A DNA stretch of 64,000 nt, taken from positions 1,364,001 through 1,428,000 of the forward strand of contig CAJQUN010000153.1 of NCBI GenBank assembly GCA_907163345.1, given 5' to 3'. Below, piece by piece: positions 11,752 through 23,081 of the stretch. Origin of the DNA: Haberlea rhodopensis (lineage: Eukaryota; Streptophyta; Magnoliopsida; Lamiales; Gesneriaceae). A model generated the notes under the pieces. That model was given only the letters and a program-made list of their open reading frames with translations, was not told the DNA's origin and searched no databases. The position numbers and the translations under genes were made by a program. Positions within the stretch are counted from its first letter, which is position 1. Each line of letters starts with the position of its first letter.

Positions 11752-13162
11752 TGATAAGTGTCGTTTTTACACTTATATAGATATGATTTTCTAATGATTT
11801 TCGTATTGATTCATGGAAGATTTTATGCTCCTTGGTATATATTTGTATGTTTCAGGAATCAACGTTGAAATGCATAAAAGTAGAGGAAATGAGCCAAAAA
11901 TGATGAAAAAGTAGCGAACCGAGCGAATGCGTCGAAGACAAGAAAAAAATAAAAAATAAAATATAAAATATAAAATGGCTCGATCGATCGAGATGCAATC
12001 TCGATCGATCGGACTGGCCAACCTCTCTCCTACCATTACTCACGCACAATTCACCAACCAAACATATTCACACGTCTCTTTCACCAAACTCCACCAATCA
12101 GAACCTTCCCTTATACCAATCACACACCTCACATCTCTCTTGACCAATCAACTAACGCCATCTCATTCTCTCTCAACCAATTAAACCTCACGCCATCTTT
12201 ATTTCCTCAATATATCTCACGCCCCAATTCTTCACTTCGTCTTCGTCCATTCAACATCACACGAATTTCCTTTACCTCCCTCTCATATGTCCAACCTCCA
12301 TCCTTCTACAATTCAACCTCCAACCTTCACCATATGATTTGGAACAAGCCAACAAGATAATCAAGGAGCACGATCGAGAAAGAAGTGAGGAAGGATCGAG
12401 AATTAACGACCGAAGTTGACTTGGGAGTTTGCCTTTACTTTTCTATTTTAGTTTTGAATTATTATTGGATTTAATGAGTTTTGGATGATTGAGAAATATC
12501 TTAAACATTGTTTGAATTCATACATCTTCTATGTGCATGTGTTATTATTCTTAATGTTTTTGAAGGATTGATCCCATTTGAATGATAATTTTATTATAAT
12601 TGAGATCGAAAGATAATATTATAATACGTTATAGTAATTCATGTCGTGTGTTAAAGATTAGATCGAGAGATAAATCACATACGAGTGATAGCTTTGGGTT
12701 AGTTAATCTAAAGCTATTGGTTTCCATAAAGCGCATTCAATATTGAATTGTTAATTAAGTGGACGAGAGTTAGTTGTTGGAATTTGATGTTAGGCTTAAT
12801 ATAGCTCGAGAGAGTATATTGAATAAATTCGAAAAACCCGTCACCTTAGAGATGCATGGAGAAAAGAATTGTAAGGGTTGGGTTAGGTGAATCATTGTCT
12901 TGATAATTCCTTCTTGTGGAGTTTTCTCGTGATCGTCGATTGTTTTGGTTGGATTAGGGGACTAACTTTAGTTATTAGTTAGTTTATTAATTAATTATCA
13001 TAGGTTATATATAATTTAAAGAAGTCTTATTTGGTAATTGTTTGTTAGTCCCTGTGGGTTCGACAATCCGTATTCTTCCTATCTATACTAAAACTTGACA
13101 CCGTGCACTTGCGGTATAATCGGTTTGCTTTGGAATTTTATTGTTTAGACAAATCGCGATCA
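11752..13162 (+). repeat. Element A 3' LTR
   Basis: 1411 bp, TGATAAGTGTCG to GCGATCA. It has two CGATCGATCG palindromes at 11981-12011 and a later TATA-like tcaatatatctc near 12208. The U5 tail is shared with D and C. The small ORFs in the region are noise. Confidence 0.9.
11981..12011. repeat. CGATCGATCG pair in element A LTR
   Basis: Two copies of the 10-bp palindrome 11 bp apart: cgatcgatcga and tcgatcgatcgg. This is the smallest cluster of the motif that recurs in K, D, G, H and C. Confidence 0.9.
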
Positions 13163-13470
13163 CTTGTCAATCGTTGTTGCTTACGTTTTTGCTAGGCCAC
13201 TTGAGGATCTGCACCACTCAAACTTTTCAGTATTAACTGGCTTGGTCAAAAAATCAGTTATGGTATCCTTCGTATGTTCTGCATATCCACACTTCCATCT
13301 TCTACTACTTCCCGCACAAAGTGAAACTGTACTCCAATGTGTTTCGTTCTGGAATTAAAGGCTGGATTCCTTGCAATGTGCAAGGCACTTTGACTGTCAC
13401 AAAACAGAGGAACTTTTTCTTGTTTATTGCCAATCTCCTCCAATAGCCTTTGATCAAGCAAGGAACACAA
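13163..13470 (-). pseudogene. Copia RNase H fragment
   Basis: Minus-strand frame with LFCDSQSALHIARNPAFNSR, then TKHIGVQFHFVRE, a standard copia RNase H end. It is an isolated 0.3 kb scrap between the A 3' LTR and the truncated gag of B. It belongs to a different copia family from the element at 1095-9786 (different RNase H sequence). Element A may have inserted into this copia, but no duplication can be checked. Confidence 0.85.
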
Positions 13471-14213
13471 CCCACTATTGAATCAGCTGCAGCTGGAATC
13501 GAGTTGTCAAGGGAAGCAGACCAAGAACAAGCTCAGTTCATAAACAATTGGTATCCCAACAACAATAACAACTACCGAGGCAATTAGTACCAACAAGAGT
13601 TCCGTAACAATGATAAACTTTCATATGCCAACAACGATAACGCCTGGACTCCGCCACCTGGATATGCTCCACAAAAGAATGAAGGTAAACCATCATTTGA
13701 AGATTTGGTAGGTAACTTTGTTCAAACCTCGGCATTGAGGATTGGGAAGAACAAGTCAAGGCTTGATATGATTGAGGGTCACATGCATAACATGGGTGCT
13801 ACGATGAAGTCTCTTGAGGTTCAAATTGGGCAGCTTGCTAATGCCATGAACAACCAACAAAGAGGAACATTTTCTAGCAACATTGAAGTGAACCCAAAAG
13901 AGCAGTGCAAGGCCGTGACATTGAGAAATGGCAAGGAACTTGGGGATGTAGAACCAACACATGTTGATGAGCCATCAGTTGATGAGACTCAAATTCAGGT
14001 TGAAATCCCTAAAGAAGGCGAAAAGGAGAAGCAAGTCACTCAACCTGAAAAGCTTCCTACATTCAAGCTTACACTTCCATATCCTCAACGCTTCAGGAAA
14101 AAGGCCATAGATGACCAGTTTGCAAAGTTCTTGGAGATTTTCAGGAAAATCCACATTAACATTCCCTTTTGCTGATGCGTTGCAACAAATGCCTAATTAT
14201 GCAAAGTTTTTTT
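13471..14213 (+). pseudogene. Element B gag, C-terminal half
   Basis: Starts inside gag at the N/Y/Q-rich linker (NNWYPNNNNNYRG), then PPGYAPQ, then the coiled-coil-like region MIEGHMHNMGATMKSLEVQI and GQLANAMN, and the charged linker to protease (NGKELG..., PEKLPTFKLTLPYPQR). A stop at about 13586 splits the linker and a one-base shift at about 14160 moves the frame before PNYAKF. The longest intact frame is 13705-14175. The capsid and zinc knuckle are lost with the 5' truncation. Confidence 0.85.
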
Positions 14214-14700
14214 AGGACATAATGGCACGTAAGAGAAAGCTCGAGCAATTTGAGACTGTGAATCTCACAGAAGAATTCAGTGATATTCTCTAGAAGAAGC
14301 TACCACAAAAATTAAAAGATCCAGGGAGTTTTACTATTCATTGTATTATTGGTAGTTCTACATTTAATAAGGCATTATGTGATTTAGGTGCAAGTATTAA
14401 TTTAATGCCTTTATCTGTTTTCAGGAGCTTAGGGCTTAGAGAAGTAAAACCTACTACTATTACCTTGTAATTGGTGAATAGGTCCCTCACATATCCTCGA
14501 GGGATAATTGAAGATGTACTTGTTGAGGTGGACACATTTATCTTCCTTGCTGATTTTGTGGTACTGGATATGGAAGAAGATGGAGATGTCCCATGGATTT
14601 TGGGGAGACCATTCTTAGCAACAGGCAGGGTGCTTATCGATGTTCAGAGAGGAGAACTATCCTTGAGAGTTTGAGGCGAGGAAGTCATGTTTAATATTTA
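14214..14700 (+). pseudogene. Element B aspartic protease
   Basis: Core motif CDLGASINLMPLSVFRSLGL gives the D-L-G-A-S active site usual for Athila/Tat proteases in place of D-T-G, followed by DFVVLDMEED and ILGRPFLATGR. It processes the gag-pol polyprotein. Stops at about 14214, 14292, 14468 and 14672 break the frame, so it is dead. The best surviving frame is 14471-14674. Confidence 0.85.
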
Positions 14701-15832
14701 CAAGGCTCTCAAAGGAGCTGACGAGGTAAGCACTTGCAAACTTTTAGATGTTATTGACTCATGTGTGCATAAATTTGAAGTATGAACAATACCTTTGGAT
14801 TCATTGGAGAATTGCATGGTTAACTCCATATTGCAAGTGGATGCAACTGAATCTGATCTTTTTGAGCAAGTTAAAGCACTTAAGAGCTTGCACAAGGAGA
14901 ACATCGCTGCTTCATCAAAGGAAGATGTACAAGATACATCAGTAGAAGAGGTAGGCGAGCTTGGAATTGAAAGAACTACCTGCCCACCTCACTTATGCTT
15001 TTTTAGGTGAGAATTCAACATATCCGGCAATTATATCTTCTTCTCTTTGTTCTGTAGAGAATGATAAACTACTACGTGTCTTGAGGACATTTAAATCTGC
15101 TTTGGGTTGGTCGATTTCTGATATAAAGGGGATTAGCTTGTCTTTATGCATACATAAAATACTTATGGAGGAGGCATTCACTCCCTCCATTGATCATCAA
15201 AGGCGGCTAAATCTGGCAATGAAAGAGGTAGTAAAAGTAGAAGTGCTTAAATTGTTAAATGCTGAGATTATTTATGTTATTTCAGATAGTGCATGGGTCT
15301 CCCCAATACAGGTTGTGCCAAAGAAAGGAGAAATGATGGTGGTAAGGAATGAAAATAATGAGTTAATCTCAACTCGAACTGTGACGGGGTGGCGAGTATG
15401 CATTGACTATAGGAAACTCAAAAAGGCCACAAGGAATGACCATTTCCCTTTCCCATTTATTGACAGATGCTCGACATAGCCGGTTATTGTTATTACTGTT
15501 TCTTAGATGGCTATTCAGGGTACAATCAAATTGCCATAGACCCAAAGGATCAAGAGAAGACAACATTTACTTGTCCATATGGAACCGTTGCTTTTAGAAG
15601 AATGCCTTTTGGTTTATGCAACGCACCTGCTACCTTTCAACGGTGCATGATAGCTATCTTTTCAGATATGGTGGAGGAGATCCTAGAAGTCTTCATGGAT
15701 GACTTTTTGGTATTTGGTTCTTCTTTTGATCATTGTTTCTCTTGTGTTGCAGCGATGACAAGAAAAGAATCTAATGTTAAATTTGGAGAAACGACATTTT
15801 ATGGTACAAGAGGGTGTTGCCCTTGGCCATAA
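14701..15832 (+). pseudogene. Element B reverse transcriptase
   Basis: A linker (14701-15150) leads into RT. Seen are SAWVSPIQVVPKKG, TGWRVCIDYRKLKKATRNDH, a frame break at about 15465-15475 (PFID then MLDIAG), FLDGYSGYNQIAIDP, MPFGLCNAPATFQRCM and the catalytic FMDDFLVFGSSF, where the family's usual Y-x-D-D reads F-M-D-D. After SFDHC the frame is garbled to 15832. Chief open frames are 14961-15479 and 15467-15832. Confidence 0.9.
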
Positions 15833-16677
15833 GGTGCCATCTTAAGGACTTGAAGTGGATCGAGCAAAAGTGGTTGCAATTGAAAAGCTTCACCCCCGAA
15901 TAATGAGAAAGCTATTAGGAGTTTCCTTGGACATGCCGGGTTTTATCGACGTTTTATTAAGGATTTCTAAAAAATATCTAAGCCATTATGCAATTTGCTA
16001 GAAAAAGATTCACCTTTTGTCTTTGATGATGCTTGTTTGCAGGCATTCGACAGGTTGAAGAAAGCACTTATATCAGCACCAATTATCATAGTACCGGACT
16101 GGAAGGAGCCATTTGTGTTAATGTGTGATGCCAGCGACTATGCTGTTGGAGCAGTGTTGGGGCAAAAGAAAGACAAGATCTTCAGGCAATTTACTATGAA
16201 AGCAGAACTCTTGATGGAGCCCAACAGAATTACAGCACCACTGAGAAAGAGATGTTAGTTGTGGTGTTCACATTCGACAAGTTTAGAGCATATCTGATTG
16301 GGACGAAGGTCATGGTTTACACAGATCATGCAGCCATTATTTATCTATTCGCAAAGAAGGATGCAAAACCCCTATTGATTCGATGGATTTTATTGCTACA
16401 AGAGTTTGATTTTGAGATCTTGGATAAGAAGGGTAGTGAGAACCAAGTAGCAGATCACTTATCTCGTCTGGAGTTAGAGGATAAAGTGGAACATGGAGTC
16501 ATACAAGAAGATTTCCCTGATGAACATCTCTTTGAGGTAAGTACGAAAACCCATTGGTTTGCTGATTTTGCTAACTATTTGTCATGTGGTATACTGCCTC
16601 CAAACCTCAATTATCAGCAAAGGAGAAAGTCCTTTCATGACATCAAAATTATGGATGAGCCACATTTATTCAGATGA
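15833..16677 (+). pseudogene. Element B RT connection and RNase H
   Basis: 15833-15990 encodes the thumb/connection in broken frames (LGHAGFYRRFIKDF). Then come SPFVFDDACLQAFDRLKKAL and the RNase H VLMCDASDYAVGAVLGQK, with YSTTEKEMLVVV in a shifted frame at about 16190-16255, MVYTDHAAIIYLFAKKDAKP and VADHLSRLE. Active-site acids are visible (CDAS, EKE, TDH, ADH). Frameshifts near 16190 and 16250 break it. Confidence 0.9.
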
Positions 16678-17825
16678 TGTGCAGTTCAAATTGTCAGGCG
16701 ATGTGTAATCGAGGAGGAAGCAAGGGAAATTTTAGAAAATGTCACCTGACACCTTATGGGGGACATTTTGGAGCATCGAGAACCGCATCAAAAGTTCTTC
16801 AATCAGGTTTCTATTTGCCAGAACTACATCGAGACAGTTATATTTTGGTGAAGACGTGATCGTTGTCAACGAATTGGTAATATTTCCAAATGCCATGAGC
16901 TGCCATTGACAAATATCTTAGAAGTAGAAATCTTCGATGTATGGGGTATTGATTTCATGGGCCCCTTTCCACCTTTTTGTGGTAAATCATATATTTTGTT
17001 GGCAGTGGATTATGTTTCTAAGTGGGTTGAAGCAATCGCCACATCCACTGATGATGCTCATGTTGTGGTTAAGTTTGCGCAAAAGAACATCTTTACCATG
17101 TTTGGCACTCCGAGAACGATTATCAGTGATGAAGGGACTCATTTCTGTAACAAGATTTTCAGTTCTTTGATGACAAAATATACTGTGAGGCATAAAATTG
17201 CACTGGCTTATCATCCACAGACAAATGGCCAAGCTGAAATTTCTAACCGGGAATTTAAGCTAATTCTAGAGAAGACTGTCAGCATCAACCGAAAGGATTG
17301 GGCTCTGAAATTGTATGATGCACTGTAGGCGTACAAAACTGCATTCAAAACTCCCATAGGATGTCCCCATATCGTCTAATCTTTGAGAAAGCATGCCACT
17401 TACCTGTAGAGTTGGAGCATCGGGCTTTTTGGGCCATAAAGAAGCTGGACTTTGATTTGAAGGCCGCTGGTGAGCAACGGTTGCTACAGCTCACTGAAAT
17501 GGATGAGTTTCACAATGAAGCTTATGAAAATACAAAACATTACAAGGAGCGAACAAAGAATTGGCATGTCAAGCAAATCGTGAGAAGAGAGTTCATTCCT
17601 GGTCAAAAAGTACTTCTTTATAACTCTCGTCTCCGGCTGTTTCCAGGAAAGTTGAAGTCACGATGGTCCAGGCCGTTCATCATCGAGAAAGTGACACCAC
17701 ATGGAGCAATTGAACTGAAATGCAATGACGGTCAAACATTTCAAGCAAATGGTCAGCATTTGAAGCATTATTATGGGGCAGAAGTAAGGAATGCGGACTA
17801 CGTTCATCTGAGCGAGCCTAAGTGA
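16674..17825 (+). pseudogene. Element B integrase
   Basis: A zinc-binding half is degraded (16674-16905; HLTPYGGHFGASRTASKVLQ). The core has D in WGIDFMGPF, D in IISDEGTHF and E in QAEISNREFK, a full triad. The C-terminal part (17361-17825) has the Athila-type block KACHLPVELEHRAFWAIKKL, then RLRLFPGKLKSRWSRPF and ANGQHLKHYYGAE, ending SEPK. A stop at 17326-17328 separates core from tail. Confidence 0.9.
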
Positions 17826-18559
17826 ATGAATGGAAGACAGCCGGGCTGATGACTATAAACTAAGCGCTTTTTGGGAGGCAACCCAAATTATGTATCCTTT
17901 ATTTTATTTATTTATAAAAAATGCATTGGCGTATTCACGCCATTAACCAAGCGTAAATACACCAGAAAAAAAATTCTCTTCATTGTCGTAGACTAGGCGT
18001 ATTTACGCCTTGTTCAGGCATAAATACGCCTGTTCAAAAAATCTAAAAAAAAGGGCCATGCAGTCGGCGTATTTACGCCTCTTATGAGGCGTAATTACGC
18101 CACTCGCGATTTAAGTCAAAAACTTTAGATATTTTTTCACACAATTTCACCCTCTTCTCAAACCCTAACCCACGCCCCCTCCAACCAAAATCCCATTTTT
18201 CACTCTTTAATCTTCAATTTACCTTGTTTAAGCAACTCCATCTCTGAAATCTATTATATTTTCTATTAGTTGCAGGTTTTTGGAGTTAATTCTTGCATGA
18301 AGCAAGTTTAGGGGGTTTGCTAAGTGGTGCTCTTGCTTCCAACCAAATTTAATTTTGCTTCATCTAAGTTTGGGTGAGTGTACTTTCTCAAAGATTATTG
18401 AGTTCTTGTGAGGCAAAGCGGACAAATTTTGTGCTTTGATAGACTTGGAGTTTTGGAGGGTGTGCTATTCTTGTGAGTTTAAACGTTTGGATTGCTTGTT
18501 GAGGGAGTAAATTATCCACGTTGGGAGAACTTTTGTGGGTTATTATTAATTCTGGTTAT
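17826..18559 (+). other. Element B post-pol spacer and ORF2 leader
   Basis: It begins with the conserved aagcgctttttgggaggc motif (17861-17885), then the palindrome array (17928-18101), then sequence like a plant mRNA leader: TC-rich with caaaccctaaccc at 18160-18172, and a T-rich tract ending ttagttgcag at 18275 that looks like a 3' splice site. Function inferred: leader of the downstream ORF2. Confidence 0.6.
17928..18101. repeat. GGCGTAWTTACGCC palindrome array, internal
   Basis: Six copies of a 14-bp palindrome (ggcgtattcacgcc, ggcgtatttacgcc, ggcataaatacgcc, ggcgtaattacgcc and variants). The same array type recurs in this element's 3' LTR at 23278-23573 and nowhere else in the window. 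Confidence 0.9.
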
Positions 18560-19155
18560 ATTGGAAGAACAATGAGATCATTCTGAGGTTGTGTGGCCCT
18601 GATGCGTGTTGGAAAATGAACCAAGATCGGTTTGTCAATTTTCCAGCCTCTGCACTAAAAGGATTGAGAAATTGTGGTTCTCCTTTATCAAGACACAGAT
18701 TAAGGCAGCTCTTCATGCCAATGATGTGACAAAGGACATAGCTGCCTTGCTTTTTGCTATTGTGAAATTCAAAAGCCAATCTTGTTATTGAGAAATGCTA
18801 TTCGAGGGTGACGCCCCCAATCATCTAGCCATGCAGGCACCTCAAGTGAGCCATCACCGAATGAATCTGCTCTGATTCTGGGCCTTCACAACATTGTTAA
18901 CAGACTCATTGATTTGGAGCATTGTGTAGCGGATCAAGCTCATCTATGGGAAGCGTTCCACCAACGTCACGAATCATACCTGCAGCGCCAAGAGGTGTTC
19001 CAGCAGCATCTAGATACATACATAAATTCGTGGTGGACTTTACCTCAGCTCTCGCTCAGGAGTTCCCTCTGAGATTGTTTCCACAGCCGCCTACTTTCCA
19101 GCCACCACCATTTCCACAACTGCCTCCGGATGATATGGATGGCGATGACCACTGA
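18560..19155 (+). pseudogene. Element B ORF2 remnant
   Basis: Recognised by alignment to the intact ORF2 of element C (58116-59342). NEIILRLCGPDACWKMNQDR corresponds to DEVLTVIGKPGVDWQRND. WFSFIKTQIKAALHANDVTK followed by DIAALLFAI corresponds to WFSFVASRVMPSTHTSEVTK followed by DRAVLVYAI. Next come a Q/H/R-rich coiled-coil stretch and a proline-rich, acidic tail (PPPFPQLPPDDMDGDDH) like that of C. It has several frame changes and lacks the N-terminal third. ORF2 therefore belongs to the lineage and is not unique to C. Confidence 0.75.
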
Positions 19156-20132
19156 CAGACGTCGCCTAGGTATGTTCATCATTCTGTTTCGTTCTTCATG
19201 TTTTATGCATTGAGGACAGTGCACATTTCTATGTTTAGGGGGGGGTACTTTGAACTATGTATCAAATTACTTGGATTTCTGTTTATTCTGGTCAGTTGTG
19301 TCTTCCTTGCTTTATTTTAGTTATTTTGTTTGTTTGTCATTGATTAGATTCTGTTGAGTCGTGGGTGAGATCAGTTGTGCTACGAGTCAGTTGAGGCAAA
19401 TGATGAGATGTGAGCTTTAAATTATCTGAAAACTTTGAACTGGTTTAAGAAATTGCCTGTTGAATTCTCACATAAATATGCACTTGATGCCATGACTACT
19501 TGATTAAACTGGTATTTTCTTGAGCAAATGAATGCTATCAGTCGATTCTAAACATGCACAGAAATGACATAGGCAATTCTTGTAAAATAAATTGGGCCTT
19601 CGAGATTTTCATTGACACTTAAATGCCTTAGTAGCCCTGTGAGACCCCGATATCTCAAGATACTAATAGGTGCGATTAAGAGAACTAAGCATTTCAATAT
19701 CAGAGTATTTAATCGTGTTGACATTTTGAGCTTACAGTTCAAATGTACCCATAAAATTTTCAACAGATAATAGTTACATTTCTCAAAACAATAGGAGTGA
19801 CACTATAGTTCTACTCTACCACTTGTAGAGACTACGCATAAGAACTCTGTCCTGCTATTGTAGTAGCACTCCTTACAGCTCAAAGTATCAGCCCCGACCC
19901 TAGTTCTCCTTAGCAAAAGCACCTACAAAGACAACCCCCAACACATGAGCACATAGCTATCCATAAACAACACAATATGAATACGTAAGGCGTAAATGCA
20001 TAATCATAAATACAAAACACTTCCTGTATTTTCATCGCATTTACAATGCCCATAGGTTGTCCCTGTACCACAATTCATAATCAAAACACTATATGAATGT
20101 ATGGCTTCACTAATAAATGTCATGACATATCA

Positions 20133-20260
20133 TCTCTTTTTCTTGAGTCAGTCATCATCAGTTATTTTAATGCTTCTTCGCTTTACAATCTCAAAACAAG
20201 CGGTATCTCATCCTCGCTTCTTCATACTAGCGGTATCTCATCATCGCTTAGTATGGTATA
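20133..20260 (-). repeat. Hairpin units in LTR K
   Basis: Minus strand carries AGCGATGATGAGATACCGCT and AGCGAGGATGAGATACCGCT side by side. Same AGCG...CCGCT core as in H LTRs and the E array, here only two clear units. Confidence 0.75.
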
Positions 20261-20511
20261 CCCGCCTCCATGTGCAAGCGAGCCTCCCCCCTCCCGCTCC
20301 ACATTTTTAGCGGTCAAGCGTAAGCATTAAACCTTCACTGTGATCACCCCTGACTCGTGGAATACTCCTCTTTATTCCACATCACAATATGCAACAACAA
20401 TGCATAATATGCAACAACAATGCATAATAACATGTATCAACTCTTAATGCATCACATTGCATTCATCATATGTCAAACAGACAAACATAAGTACATGTTA
20501 CCGTTGGGATG

Positions 20512-20532
20512 CCCGTACGTCGCTTACGTACC
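20512..20532. promoter_or_regulatory. CGTACGTCGCTTACGTACC motif in LTR K
   Basis: A near-palindromic motif also found in both H LTRs (36500, 44052), both E LTRs (48983, 63656) and E's internal region (50781), always just before the hairpin array when read in the element's sense. Role unknown. Confidence 0.6.
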
Positions 20533-20687
20533 TTTCCAAAATGTAGTGTGTGGTGGGACTCTATCCCCTGCGTTGTGTAGCCATCTGTGAAGGCTCTACA
20601 CCAGTGTACAACACAATATTAGATGCCAATATATGATCCAAAATCAAAAATCCAACAAAATATCAATATTTCAAAATTTTGCTTCTG

Positions 20688-20837
20688 GCGATCGATCGCT
20701 ACCCCTTGGTGATCGATCGCCAAACTCCACTGTCCCATGGCGATCGATCGCGCCATTCATGGCGATCGATCGCGTGACTTTGATTTTGGCTACTGGACCT
20801 CGGCGATCGATCGCGCCATTTGTGGCGATCGATCGCC
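20688..20837. repeat. CGATCGATCG cluster in LTR K
   Basis: Six copies in 150 bp (20689, 20711, 20741, 20763, 20803, 20826), mostly extended to GCGATCGATCGC. Small frames crossing it on both strands are artefacts of the repeat. Confidence 0.9.
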
Positions 20838-23081
20838 ACATGGTCTGTGCGCGACATTTTTCCAGAATGCTCAACACTGATTTTTACACCTTTCGTTCTA
20901 ACATGTAAGACATACAACATGCCTAAACAAACATGCTAGTAGCTACAATACACTACCCTGAGTGTAATCATACAAGATATATATCCCAACCACAAACCCA
21001 CATGCATTAAAAGCACCCTATAACATCAGTACTCAACCAACTTTTTCGAAAAACAACGCATTGTCTTCCTGCCCAGAGTTTTGAGTACTCACTTTCAAGC
21101 AATGAAATCTACCACATAAGTCATGAATATTGCTCGAATAAAAATGCCAAAGGCTTCACAAAACTACCATGCATATTTTCACATCAAAGGTTTATCCTAA
21201 AACCCATCTAACATGCATAATATCGCCTCCTCAAAATCACTCCCAGTCCACATTTTCCAGAAAAACAGGGCATAATCCTACCCAGATTTCCGAACACCCT
21301 ACTTTACATGCTTATTTCCCCAACATAAAACATGTAAAATACATAAGGAAAAATACTGAGAGCTACATAACAACACCATGTAAGCATTTAAATCGAAGGT
21401 TTTAAGAAACCTAAGCTAACATGCCATTTTTCACACTAACAAAAGTATGAACTCAACAGCTAAATTACAAACCCAGAAATGGTTTCTCACCCCTTTTTGC
21501 TCCGATTTTTGGAAGCTTCCCAAGCAATAAAAATGGAAGGTCTCCTCTCTAACTCCCTTAGCAGCTGTTGGACGAAATGTGGGAGAGAATTGGAGTGATT
21601 TCAGACATGGGAGGGTTGGGTGAGAGATGGGACAAGAGGTATGGGCAAGCAGCTGCAGCTGGCAGCAGGGCATGGGTCAAGGGGGGGTGGTTGGGTGGTG
21701 GGTTATGTGATGTGTTATGTTTTAGTCCCGGTATTTAGCACGATGCATTAAAATATCCTCACATGATATTTTATAGTATTTTCTCAATAAAATACTTCAA
21801 TTTCCATTTAATTATGCTCTACCAAAACAAACCACACACACCCCAATTAATCATGCCACAACCCCAACATCCCAACATATGTCGCATGCACCCCGAAAAG
21901 TAACTCCTCAACCATATTAATTCAACCTCATGAATTAACACTAAATCATCATAATATAAATAAATGATTAAATAACATAATCATTTCGGGGATATCACAA
22001 GCCCTTTGAGCCTAATTGTGAAATAATGAGACTTAAATTGTTGCATCATGTTTCAGAGTCTCATTAAAATTCTTTACCTTCTTTGAGTACAAGTTGTTAA
22101 ACCACATGAATCATCTGTGAATTGAGATAAGTCTAGAACTTGCTTTAGTACACTCCGAGGCGAAATATGGACGTATTCTTAGGGATGATTTAGGCAATTT
22201 TTGATCCGTTTGAGCTTTTTGTGCCACCAAATGAAAAATCATTTTATCCATAGTCATCCACCTTCTTGATAGCTTATACACTATCTTTTACTCTCAAGTG
22301 AGTAAGCCCTTATGCGCTTTGAATTTCCAACATCTCATTGTTCTTATTTGTAAAATAATAGAGGTGGAGAAAATAGTGGATATAAAAAAAAATGAATGAT
22401 GAACTGGATGAGAAATGAGGGTGAATTCAAAAGAAAAAATTGATGAAGTCGATGAAAGGAATGAAAATTGAGATGAGATGGTGCAACGATGTCATATTTG
22501 ACTTACTCTTTTTTTTTTAATGTCCTACCCTTTTTATTGAAGCCATGAGCCGAAGCTTTACATTACAAACCAGTTAAGACCTATTAACCGAGCCACATTC
22601 GTCCAATATACTAGTGGAGATGGGTACGATTTGGTAAGCTTATGGACTCTCAAAAAGACATAGCAGTGAATGTGTTTGACACACACGTCGAATTGTTGTG
22701 ATATAATTTTCGTCCATTGATTGCCTTGTTGATATATTGTTGTTGGACCTATTCTATACCATGAAAAGTCTTGTTGATCTGTGTAGACAATGAATCATTG
22801 TGGTAAAGATTGGCATGAATGATGGGTGACTGAGTCATGAAATTAATTGATCCTTTGACTTGTTGATTTCATACGATATGTTGAATTGATCAAATAGAAA
22901 TGGCACACACACACACATGAGAATTCATAAGTAGGCAAGAATTGATGCTTCAATTGAGACTTTTGAACCATGTATTTCTGGCTACACATTCACAACTTTG
23001 TTTTGTGTGTCCTTCCGTTTCAGATTTTTTTGTTCTTGTTTGTTTTGCTCGGTACTAGCAAAAGTTTAAGTTTAGGGGGTT

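Larger units (their letters stand above)
210..13162 (+). mobile_element. Element A: gag-only Athila-type Ty3/gypsy element, split by a copia insertion
   Basis: It has a partial 5' LTR (210-450), a tRNA-Asp-type primer site, a gag-like ORF, a short second ORF remnant, a 3' noncoding domain, a purine tract and a full 3' LTR (11752-13162). Without the copia (1095-9786) and one copy of its target duplication, the internal part is only about 2.6 kb, with no protease, RT, RNase H or integrase. This is the layout of a non-autonomous element with terminal repeats and a gag (TR-GAG-like). It must have moved with enzymes from a relative. The LTR starts TGATAAG and ends GCGATCA, as in element D. Confidence 0.8.
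19638..21999 (-). mobile_element. Solo LTR K (chromovirus-type) in element B
   Basis: Plus strand starts TGTGAGACCCCGATATC and ends GGGGATATCACA, an inverted-repeat pair of LTR ends. It is flanked by the 5-bp duplication AGCCC (19633-19637, 22000-22004). There is no internal coding sequence, so this is a solo LTR left by LTR-LTR recombination. Orientation is taken from a 0.4 kb stretch (20133-20530) that matches 50770-51150 of element E on the opposite strand. Confidence 0.9.
19156..23081 (+). other. Element B 3' noncoding domain, split by solo LTR K
   Basis: An internal purine tract at 19206-19245 (attgaggacagtgc... with a run of eight G) is followed by the conserved domain (19250-19637 and 22000-23070). 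The terminal tract aagtttagggggtt lies against the 3' LTR. The conserved blocks gaggcgaaatatgg and ttgatccgtttgagc (22155-22220) match A, D and C. (CA)n occurs at 22903-22915. Nothing here looks coding. Confidence 0.7.

Noticed and set aside
13163..13470. RNase H scrap as part of the copia at 1095-9786
   Set aside because: That element already has its own complete RNase H and the sequences differ. It is another family.
20633..20920. Frames on both strands with repeated DRS or IDR residues
   Set aside because: They are translations of the CGATCGATCG cluster. The same happens at 26794-27139, 34768-35095 and 54370-54802.
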